Made by a program: the position numbers and the translations under genes
NCBI GenBank assembly: GCA_041161475.1
Contig: JBEAUL010000034.1
Span: 1-33,996 of the forward strand
Reading direction: 5' to 3'
Length of the DNA: 33,996 bases
DNA from: JBEAUL01 sp041161475
GTDB lineage: Bacteria; Pseudomonadota; Gammaproteobacteria; UBA6186; Azoamicaceae
The notes under the pieces: generated by a model
What the model was told of the DNA's origin: nothing
What the model saw: the letters and a program-made list of their open reading frames with translations, nothing else
Database searches by the model: none
In this document: positions 17,017-23,842 of the stretch, piece by piece
Layout of the letters: every line of letters begins with the position of its first letter
Numbering within the stretch: position 1 is the first letter of the stretch

Positions 17017-17961
17017 TCACCATACCGCTATCGCAGACCAAGATTTATGGTGCAAATTAGCGCCCAACCAAACGCTCAGCCCCATCAAACAGAGCGCAAT
17101 AATGGTCAGCATAAACCAATGAGAATGTCTATCGACCAAAATGGTAAAATCGGTAGATTCGTTCATCATACGTCTTAAGGGAGGCTTGTAAGGAAATAAC
17201 ACCCACAGCGTATAACCGACAACACTCAAACCCAGTATCAGTAACAATTCATTGAGTTGCAACCAATTAAATTGAGCCAGCAATGCATACCCACCAAAAT
17301 TGAATAAGGCTTTTAAGGCGTATACCTGCAAATACGTAAACATGAAAAACGTACCAATGGAAATGCCATAAAAACAAATCCTCTCAGGCATTTTTTTGTA
17401 ACGAAAATACCCATAAAATGCACTGATCACCAACCAGTAGAGAGAAAAATCGGACAATAAAATAATAGTCGGATTATCAAGAGACAAAGCCCCATCACTC
17501 AGTGGGCCGTTAACAAACCTTGCACCAGTGGATGACAATATTTCTACTTGCACCCACTCACGACACAGCACTAACCCTGGATGCGCACATAATACGGCGA
17601 CACAGGGAAAAAACAAGGCCCAAAATGCCCTAAGACCAAGACTTGAGAAAACAATCACCGGCACCATCAATAATCGGGCGAATAACTGCCAATCATGATA
17701 CTGCAAAGCCCCTGCATACAATTGCCCAAGCAACAATAAAAAAAGCAAAAAAAAGCCGAATATATTTGCCCTAAACACAATTTTTTTACAGTTATTTCGC
17801 TGTAAAAAAGCCATCAATAAAGACAGGGGAAAAACAGATAGAAACAAGGCTTTGTCTGCCCACACCGGGGTTGTATTGATGGCTTGAAATAACGACATGC
17901 TAAAACAAGCGCTCCATCCAAGTAATAACAACAAACAAGATAATATGGCGTGTTGGCGCAT
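17017..17961 (-). CDS. Multi-pass membrane protein, exosortase-like without the catalytic Cys
   Basis: The 314-residue protein has about eight to nine hydrophobic segments. The central part follows the exosortase/archaeosortase layout: LGLRAFWALFFPCVAVL, then a loop with VEILSSTGARFVNGPLSDG, then LSLDNPTIILLSDFSLYWLV at the place of the V.EACSG motif. The active-site Cys is replaced here by LSDFS, so ordinary transpeptidase chemistry is not expected. The match is from memory of the family pattern and is weak. The TPR gene ends two bases before it and nnrD follows closely. An uncharacterised polytopic membrane protein is the safe call. Confidence 0.5.
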   Translation of the reverse strand: MRQHAILSCLLLLLGWSACFSMSLFQAINTTPVWADKALFLSVFPLSLLMAFLQRNNCKKIVFRANIFGFFLLFLLLLGQLYAGALQYHDWQLFARLLMVPVIVFSSLGLRAFWALFFPCVAVLCAHPGLVLCREWVQVEILSSTGARFVNGPLSDGALSLDNPTIILLSDFSLYWLVISAFYGYFRYKKMPERICFYGISIGTFFMFTYLQVYALKALFNFGGYALLAQFNWLQLNELLLILGLSVVGYTLWVLFPYKPPLRRMMNESTDFTILVDRHSHWFMLTIIALCLMGLSVWLGANLHHKSWSAIAVW

Positions 17962-17962
17962 G

Positions 17963-18724
17963 CTACAATGATTCTCCTATTCTTGCTGACCAGGCTTTTG
18001 CCCCGGCTTTATCCCCTGCTAAATTTTTTAAAGCCACCATGCTTAACAGTGCTTCTCGATCTTGAAAATGGGTCTCAACAAGCACTTGCTTGATCTGGGC
18101 CTCGGCATTTTTAAAGTCTCCGCCGTGCATAAAAATGGTGGCTAAGTTTAAACGCGCTGCATGGAAAGACCCATTTAATGCCAAGGCTTGATTAAATGCC
18201 TTTTTCGCTTTAAGCGTATCTCCTGTATGGTATTGGGCAAGCCCAAGTAAATTCCAAGCCGTTGGATGTTGATATTGCTTAGGTAAGTACGTTGCTGTAC
18301 GCACCGCAGCGGTATTATCTCCATGTTGAAGTTGAGCCAACACCAGCAATCCGGCTTGTTGCAATCGATCGGGTGTTTGTGAGGCAATATTAGACAGTTG
18401 TTGACGAGAAAATTGAGCAAGATGCATTTCTGGTATGGGTTTGTGATAAGCCAGGGTTGTCATTTCAGACTGATCACGCATCGGATCGAATAGGGCTTCT
18501 TGTGACAGGGCTGTTTGTAAACCACGCTGTGCCAGTGGATTTTGAGTATCTACTTGAAGGGCCTCATGAAAATAGGCAACGGCTTGAGGATAGTCTCGTG
18601 TTTCTAGTGCTGCTTGTCCCAGTAAAATACGACTATCCGCCCAAGAACTGGCATGACTCACCCCTAGACTGCTATACCCTAACCACATTCCTAACAACGC
18701 TATACGACAATATTTCCGTTTCAT
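17963..18724 (-). CDS. Periplasmic TPR protein
   Basis: The 253 residues start with a likely cleavable signal peptide (KRKYCRIALLGMWLGYSSLGVSHAS, ending about residue 26 after SHA). TPR-type helices follow: LGQAALETRDYPQAVAYFHEAL (about 34-55), WNLLGLAQYHTGDTLKAKKAF and ARLNLATIFMHGGDFKNAEAQ, each cited as helix pairs. Such proteins are scaffolds. Its placement between two prepilin genes and an exosortase-like gene suggests a part in envelope or pilus assembly, by context only. A GGAGCG box precedes the ATG at 18724. It overlaps no neighbour; the gap to the pilin stop is 123 bases. Confidence 0.8.
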   Translation of the reverse strand: MKRKYCRIALLGMWLGYSSLGVSHASSWADSRILLGQAALETRDYPQAVAYFHEALQVDTQNPLAQRGLQTALSQEALFDPMRDQSEMTTLAYHKPIPEMHLAQFSRQQLSNIASQTPDRLQQAGLLVLAQLQHGDNTAAVRTATYLPKQYQHPTAWNLLGLAQYHTGDTLKAKKAFNQALALNGSFHAARLNLATIFMHGGDFKNAEAQIKQVLVETHFQDREALLSMVALKNLAGDKAGAKAWSARIGESL

Positions 18725-18847
18725 TCGATCGCTCCTTGCCCGGTATATTCTATAACAGCCAATATTCTAGGGGATAACACGATTAAATGCGGTTAGGCAA
18801 TCGACTTTTGAAACCCTCAACAGAGAATAGAACCGTATGACACCCTA

Positions 18848-19378
18848 TCAGTGCCCACAGGTACTAACGCCACCCCCATTGTGAAACCAAACCGATTGAC
18901 ATTGCACAGGAACATAATCTTTCCAAGGTCCTGCTGTGCCGTTAGAATCGAAATGCATACAGGTCCACTGAATAGACCCATTCGTGTTAATCGTTGGGCA
19001 CAATACCAAGGATACGTAGCCTGGCAAACTGGGTGCAATCTCGGCTGTTCTACCCCAAATTTCTATCACACAACCGTGGCTTAAACCCAAGACTGTCGTA
19101 TATTTGATGTTATCCGTGTCTGCAATTGGTGTAATGCCGACGCTAGCGGATGTGAGGCTATTTGCATCACATGTCCCCAAAGGACCCACTTGATCTATGT
19201 ACTGAGAAAGGGCGAGCTTCGCGGGTGCAGCCACGTCTAATAATGTGGCAACGCGGGATCGAATAATGTATTTTTGATAAGCAGTTGATGACACGTACGC
19301 CAGGATAGAAATCACGGCAATGGCGATCATCACTTCAATCAGCGTAAATCCTAGCTTGTTTTTGTGTTTTATATTCAT
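18848..19378 (-). CDS. Type IV prepilin, PilA/PilE-like
   Basis: The 176-residue protein has the class III signal MNIKHKNKLG followed by FTLIEVMIAIAVISILAYVS: Gly at -1, Phe at +1 and Glu at +5. The prepilin peptidase should cut and methylate there. The globular part carries Cys residues in WTCMHFD and YVPVQCQ near the C-terminus, the spacing typical of the pilin disulphide loop. It lies 21 bases after the other pilin gene. No assembly genes (pilB, pilC, pilQ, pilD) are in the window, so the machine must be encoded elsewhere. Confidence 0.9.
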   Translation of the reverse strand: MNIKHKNKLGFTLIEVMIAIAVISILAYVSSTAYQKYIIRSRVATLLDVAAPAKLALSQYIDQVGPLGTCDANSLTSASVGITPIADTDNIKYTTVLGLSHGCVIEIWGRTAEIAPSLPGYVSLVLCPTINTNGSIQWTCMHFDSNGTAGPWKDYVPVQCQSVWFHNGGGVSTCGH

Positions 19379-19399
19379 GATATTACCTATGAAAATTTA

Positions 19400-19963
19400 T
19401 TACTGACATGATTTTGGCAATAAATTGATATCTAGCCAAAGAGATGAATCTCCACCATCGTACGGTTTACATTTCCAATTAATTGCACCAGCATTCAAGC
19501 TACTTGTTAACATGAAAATTTTATTTGATAAATAGTTAGAAGCTACTGTCGTAGGATTAGAAAATGTAACTTCAACCTGAACTTGATTCGTTCCATTACA
19601 ATTGGCATCTCCCGAACTACAATATTTCGTATTATTCCAGTATCGTACCATTGCAATATTTTGTTCTGGGTTTGTGTATACTGGCTGATCTGAGAAGCCT
19701 AACGTATACCCAGATACATATGGGCCACCCGGACCTGTCGTCAAATCACCGGAGCCAGGCAGATACCCATACTCTTGGTAATAATCTTCAACGGCTTGTC
19801 GCAAGTAAGACGTTGCGTTAATGCCGTTCACAACCATTTGTTTCGCCAAGTACTTGGTATAGCTACTCACTGCAAACCCCATGATAATGGCCACAATAGA
19901 AATCGCTATCAATATCTCGATCAGGGAATACGCAGAGGCTTTTTTTGGGAAAAATTGCTTCAT
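19400..19963 (-). CDS. Type IV prepilin with atypical leader
   Basis: The leader MKQFFPKKASA precedes YSLIEILIAISIVAIIM. Glu at +5 is conserved, but the -1 residue is Ala instead of Gly and +1 is Tyr instead of Phe. The mature part (about 177 residues) ends with INWKCKPYD and LLPKSCQ, again a C-terminal disulphide pair. The start chosen is ATG at 19963, which gives an 11-residue leader; longer in-frame starts at 19975 and 20014 are possible. It is the first gene of the minus-strand pilin group and diverges from the 20042 gene. Confidence 0.85.
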   Translation of the reverse strand: MKQFFPKKASAYSLIEILIAISIVAIIMGFAVSSYTKYLAKQMVVNGINATSYLRQAVEDYYQEYGYLPGSGDLTTGPGGPYVSGYTLGFSDQPVYTNPEQNIAMVRYWNNTKYCSSGDANCNGTNQVQVEVTFSNPTTVASNYLSNKIFMLTSSLNAGAINWKCKPYDGGDSSLWLDINLLPKSCQ

Positions 19964-20041
19964 ATTCGAAAACATCCATCCATGATGTGCTGATATAGTA
20001 TAATTGTAGGCCACTTATGACAAAAATACTGGGACCACAGG

Positions 20042-21166
20042 ATGTCGACCTATTCCATCACCCAAAGGCTACCGCGCGCCATTGGGATCGGTTTATTTTT
20101 ATGTTGTTGTTTTTTTAAAACCAATGCTGTCATGGCAACCCCTCTTTCTTCGGATGTTATCCGCTGGACAGTGCATCAAACCCTTATCGGACAAACCGTT
20201 TATGTTTTAGAAGTGGACCCAAACCAAACCAAGATTGTTGCGGTGCATGCAGAGAATCAACTCCCGGGAAGACAGACTTTAAGTCAAATGGCTAAATCTC
20301 ATGGTGCCATTGCAGGCATTAACGGTGGATTTTTTCGTTTTAATATTAACCAAAATGGATTTCCAGCAGGAATACTCAAAATCGAAGACAACTGGTATGG
20401 CATTTCTTATCAGCCTCGGGCTGCAATTGGTTGGAGCCCCGGCATACCTGCAACCATTGACAGAATTGAAACCAAAACAACCGTGGTATTAAATGGCTAC
20501 CGTGTGCCTATTCATCGTTTAAATCCATCCCTTACACCGAACGCACAACGTGGTGGATTATTTTCTCCTGTTTTTGGGGATACGATGCTATCGATGCCTC
20601 CCCAGCAAGCCGCCTGCTTATTCACACAAGACCAAGTGCTGCAGTATTTCCCTGCAAGCGATGAACCGCAGATAATCCCTTTATCTGCTCATCACTATAC
20701 GTATATTACGCCTCAAAGTGACTTAATCAAAATGGCTTGCATACCGAATACACCCGCAACACTCAAGGTTGCTGTTAAGAGCAACAGTGGCTCGGATTGG
20801 GATACCTTTGCGTTTATCGTGGGAGGTGCCCCTTTGTTGATTGCCGATCACCAAATTGTACGTGACTATGGGGTCGAAAAACTCAGTGATGATTTTGTTA
20901 AACAATTGCACGCTCGCTCCGCAATAGGGTTGCTCGACAATGGACATTGGGTGTTTGTTGTCGCCGATCAAAATCTATGGAATAAAGACATTGGCATGAC
21001 ATTACCAGAACTCGCCCGATTTATGAAAAAATTGGGTTGCAAACAAGCCCTCAATTTAGATGGGGGTATTTCATCGGGATTATATTTTCAAGACAAACTG
21101 ATCAACCAACCTTGGTTTGAACGAGAGATAGGAGACGCAATTTTAGTGATACCAACCCATCCTTAG
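20042..21166 (+). CDS. Secreted phosphodiester-glycosidase family (NAGPA domain) protein
   Basis: The 374 residues begin with a hydrophobic signal segment (about 10-35, GIGLFLCCCFFKTNAVMA). The NAGPA-type domain has GAIAGINGGFFRF, RAAIGW, the AFIVGGAPLLI stretch, ARSAIGL and the terminal signature ALNLDGGISSGLYF. In this family the LDGGxS motif is close to the active site. Bacterial members are periplasmic or surface enzymes acting on sugar phosphodiesters; the substrate here is unknown. It is divergent from the pilin genes and overlaps the nusB stop by four bases. Confidence 0.8.
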   Translation: MSTYSITQRLPRAIGIGLFLCCCFFKTNAVMATPLSSDVIRWTVHQTLIGQTVYVLEVDPNQTKIVAVHAENQLPGRQTLSQMAKSHGAIAGINGGFFRFNINQNGFPAGILKIEDNWYGISYQPRAAIGWSPGIPATIDRIETKTTVVLNGYRVPIHRLNPSLTPNAQRGGLFSPVFGDTMLSMPPQQAACLFTQDQVLQYFPASDEPQIIPLSAHHYTYITPQSDLIKMACIPNTPATLKVAVKSNSGSDWDTFAFIVGGAPLLIADHQIVRDYGVEKLSDDFVKQLHARSAIGLLDNGHWVFVVADQNLWNKDIGMTLPELARFMKKLGCKQALNLDGGISSGLYFQDKLINQPWFEREIGDAILVIPTHP

Positions 21167-21663
21167 GTTTGGTTGCGTCCTGTTAGGGTTGGTACAATTT
21201 TATCAAGAACGGCATTGACAAACTTATGTCCATCGGTGGCACCAAATTTTTTGGCCAAATCAACCGCTTCGTTAATAGCAACGCGATACGGAACATCCCA
21301 ACGGAAACACAATTCATAGGTTGCAACTTGCAGAATGCTCCATTCTATTGGGTCTAACTCATCCAGACTTCTATCAACCAAATGCGGGGTGAGTGTTTCT
21401 GCTAATGCGCTTAAGTGCTTCGGGACCTCGAAAAGCAGGTCATGAAAATAGGCTTTATCCCATATTTCATTGGCATGCATGGCAAACATGTCTGCTTCAA
21501 TCATACTTAAGGGGTTATCCGTTAAACGCCAGCCATACAGCGCTTGCATGGCATATTGTCTCCCTTTTTTACGCGCCAAAAATCCACCTTCGCTTACTTC
21601 CGCTACAGATTTTTTTAAAGGATAATTAATATCACTGGTATTATCTATATGTATTTCAGTCAT
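21163..21663 (-). CDS. nusB: Transcription antitermination factor NusB
   Basis: NusB binds boxA RNA with NusE (S10) in the rRNA antitermination complex. The all-helical protein shows RQYAMQALYGW, YFHDLL, ILQVATYELCFRWDVPYRVAINEAVDLAKKFG, here only as LxxATYEL and NEAVDLAKKFG, and HKFVNAVLDKI. It has 166 residues. The first ~30 (before ARKKGRQYA) exceed the usual N-terminus, so a later start is possible, although no later Met precedes the core. It lies directly after nrdR. Confidence 0.94.
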   Translation of the reverse strand: MTEIHIDNTSDINYPLKKSVAEVSEGGFLARKKGRQYAMQALYGWRLTDNPLSMIEADMFAMHANEIWDKAYFHDLLFEVPKHLSALAETLTPHLVDRSLDELDPIEWSILQVATYELCFRWDVPYRVAINEAVDLAKKFGATDGHKFVNAVLDKIVPTLTGRNQT

Positions 21664-21691
21664 ATGACACTCTACGTTCGGGTTAAAATAA

Positions 21692-22159
21692 TTAATTGGG
21701 TTGTTTTTCTTCTTGTTTTAACCGTGCAATCTCTCGGTTAAATTCTTGGATGTCTTGAAACCGCCTATACACCGAAGCAAAACGGACATAGGCAATTTCA
21801 TCTAAATTTTGTAATTCTATCATGACCCATTCACCAAGCAACTTGGTTTCTAGTTCTCTTTCCCCCAGGGAATGCAATCGAAATAAAATGCGGTTGATGG
21901 CTTTTTCAACAGATTCGGTGCTCACAGGGCGCTTTTCAAGCGCTCGTAGCATCCCTGATTTTAATTTTTCGATTCTAAACTGAACACGCGATCCATCTCT
22001 TTTGACAATACGAGGAAACGAGAGTTCTATTGTTTCATAAGTAGTAAACCGTTCGGCACACACAATGCATTCGCGCCGACGACGCACCTGATCTCCCTCA
22101 CTCACAAAGCGAGAATCGGTAACCTTGGTTTCTGCTGCTCGACAAAAAGGACAGCGCAT
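21692..22159 (-). CDS. nrdR: Transcriptional repressor NrdR
   Basis: NrdR represses ribonucleotide reductase genes according to ATP/dATP levels. A zinc ribbon opens the protein (CPFC at residues 3-6 and CIVC near 31-34, with RRRREC and RFTTYE), followed by the ATP-cone (PRIVKRDGSRVQF, LERELE-like GERELETKLLG, YVRFASVYRRFQDI). The 155-residue length is normal. It lies 24 bases downstream of glyA. In many gammaproteobacteria ribD, ribE, ribBA and ribH stand between nrdR and nusB; here none do. Confidence 0.96.
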   Translation of the reverse strand: MRCPFCRAAETKVTDSRFVSEGDQVRRRRECIVCAERFTTYETIELSFPRIVKRDGSRVQFRIEKLKSGMLRALEKRPVSTESVEKAINRILFRLHSLGERELETKLLGEWVMIELQNLDEIAYVRFASVYRRFQDIQEFNREIARLKQEEKQPN

Positions 22160-22183
22160 CTTATGAAACAGAAAACCGGTTAT

Positions 22184-23440
22184 TTAGCGGGGATCCTGGT
22201 ATACGGGGAACTGCGCACACAGTTGTAATACCTCGTGTTTTACGGTTCGAACTTTTGATTCATCCAATCTGGCATCCAGTATATCACAAATCCAGTCAGA
22301 CAGTTGATCAATTTGAGGGGCCCGAAATCCTCTGGTTGTAATAGCAGGTGTACCTATCCGAATGCCACTGGTCACAAACGGTGAACGCTGGTCGTTAGGC
22401 ACGGTATTTTTATTAACGGTAATATTGGCTTGGCCTAAGGCTGCATCGACCGCTTTTCCAGTGAGCTCTTGTGCGGTAAAGTCCAATAAAAACAGGTGAT
22501 TATCTGTTCCTTTAGAAACCACTGCATAACCACGCTTCATCATATTATTGGCAAATAAACGTGCATTCTCTAGTACCGCTGTTTGGTATACTTTAAATTC
22601 TGGTGCAAGCGCTTCTTTAAATGCAACGGCTTTTGCTGCAATCACGTGCATTAACGGGCCTCCTTGTGTACCAGGAAACACGAGGCTATTCAATTTTTTT
22701 TCAATCTCTGGATTTTCTCTCGCCAAAATAAGGCCACCCCTTGGCCCCCTTAGGGTTTTGTGTGTCGTACTGGTGACAACATCGGCATAGGGTAATGGTG
22801 AAGGATAGAGGCCAACGGCGACAAGTCCGGCAACATGGGCCATGTCTGCGAGTAAATAGGCGCCGACAGAATCTGCAATCTCCCGAAATTTAGACCAGTC
22901 AACTGTTCGCGAATAAGCAGAAAATCCCGCGATAATTAATTTTGGTCGATGGGTTTTGGCCAAATCCGCCACTTGGTTATAATCAATTTCGCCCGTGAGT
23001 GGATCTAAGCCATAAGACACTGCTTTGTATATTTTGCCAGAAAAATTGACTGACGAACCATGCGTTAGATGCCCACCATCCGAAAGGCTCATACCCAGTA
23101 AGGTATCCCCTGGATTAATTAAAGCCATATAAGCAGAGCAGTTTGCTTGAGATCCTGAATGGGGTTGTACATTGGCATAATGGGCACCAAACAGCGTTTT
23201 TACCCGCTCTATGGCCAATTCTTCGGCCATATCAACATATTCACAGCCACCATAATAGCGTTTATGCGGATAGCCCTCTGCATATTTATTGGTTAAAACA
23301 GAGCCTTGCGCAGTTAAAACCGCTTGACTTACATAGTTCTCTGAGGCAATAAGCTCAATATGTTCTTCTTGACGCTTTGCTTCTAAGGCGATAATACCTG
23401 CGATATCTGGATCGGCCTGATTTAGTGGGAGCATGTTCAT
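22184..23440 (-). CDS. glyA: Serine hydroxymethyltransferase GlyA
   Basis: This PLP enzyme converts serine and tetrahydrofolate to glycine and 5,10-methylene-THF, the main one-carbon source. The 418-residue length is normal. ELIASENYVS, NKYAEGYPHKRYYGG and NVQPHSGSQAN are present, together with ADMAHVAGLVA and the PLP lysine in TSTTHKTLRGPRGG. The AGGAG box lies seven bases before the ATG at 23440. It is first in a glyA-nrdR-nusB group, an arrangement common in proteobacteria. Confidence 0.97.
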   Translation of the reverse strand: MNMLPLNQADPDIAGIIALEAKRQEEHIELIASENYVSQAVLTAQGSVLTNKYAEGYPHKRYYGGCEYVDMAEELAIERVKTLFGAHYANVQPHSGSQANCSAYMALINPGDTLLGMSLSDGGHLTHGSSVNFSGKIYKAVSYGLDPLTGEIDYNQVADLAKTHRPKLIIAGFSAYSRTVDWSKFREIADSVGAYLLADMAHVAGLVAVGLYPSPLPYADVVTSTTHKTLRGPRGGLILARENPEIEKKLNSLVFPGTQGGPLMHVIAAKAVAFKEALAPEFKVYQTAVLENARLFANNMMKRGYAVVSKGTDNHLFLLDFTAQELTGKAVDAALGQANITVNKNTVPNDQRSPFVTSGIRIGTPAITTRGFRAPQIDQLSDWICDILDARLDESKVRTVKHEVLQLCAQFPVYQDPR

Positions 23441-23528
23441 TTTTTTCTCCTGTGCGTGAGTGGACTATACCGCAACAAAAACATTAATACCAGCCGAAAA
23501 AGTTTTCTGTGCGTTACAGATCTGAGCC

Positions 23529-23566
23529 AATTGCCTTAAATAATTGCCTTAAAAATCTTCTATAAT
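23529..23566 (+). promoter_or_regulatory. Candidate kdp promoter with tandem direct repeat
   Basis: AATTGCCTTAAA occurs at 23529-23540 and again at 23542-23553, a 13-base period. A perfect TATAAT follows at 23561-23566. There is no recognisable -35 box at the right distance; the second repeat occupies its place. This is the layout of an activator-dependent promoter with a dimer binding direct half-sites. The first kdp ORF begins 53 bases after the -10. Confidence 0.45.
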
Positions 23567-23618
23567 TTTCATCGACCCTGACAATCTGTCTTTAGATACA
23601 ATCAAGGGATTTAATATC

Positions 23619-23729
23619 ATGCAAGATTGCTTACTCATTTTGACAGGCATGACCTGTTTTTACCTATTTGGGCTATTTATACACTTTTTAGACCGTTTAA
23701 TGCAAACCCCCTCTAGGCCAGACCGATGA
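23619..23729 (+). CDS. Small membrane ORF upstream of kdpF
   Basis: This 36-residue reading (MQDCLLILTGMTCFYLFGLF at the start, then IHFLDRLMQ) is one hydrophobic helix followed by a short polar tail. AAGGGA lies nine bases before its ATG. Its stop overlaps the kdpF start in ATGA, which implies translational coupling. Short proteins with a similar hydrophobic-then-DRL pattern occur at this place in other kdp operons, as I recall, but their role is not established. Confidence 0.55.
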   Translation: MQDCLLILTGMTCFYLFGLFIHFLDRLMQTPSRPDR

Positions 23730-23812
23730 GTGCTTATACCTTAGGTAGTGTCATTGCCTCTGGCCTCTTTATCTATCTACTCATCGCTTTTTTTAAACCA
23801 GAAAATTTTTAA
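23726..23812 (+). CDS. kdpF: K+-transporting ATPase small subunit KdpF
   Basis: A 28-residue single-helix peptide (MSAYTLGSVIASGLFIYLLI, then AFFKPENF), closely like other KdpF sequences, which end in KPE-F or similar. KdpF stabilises the KdpABC complex. It sits 30 bases upstream of kdpA and overlaps the preceding small ORF at ATGA. Confidence 0.88.
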   Translation: MSAYTLGSVIASGLFIYLLIAFFKPENF

Positions 23813-23842
23813 ACACCAAACGAAACGTGGCAGGACGCCCAC

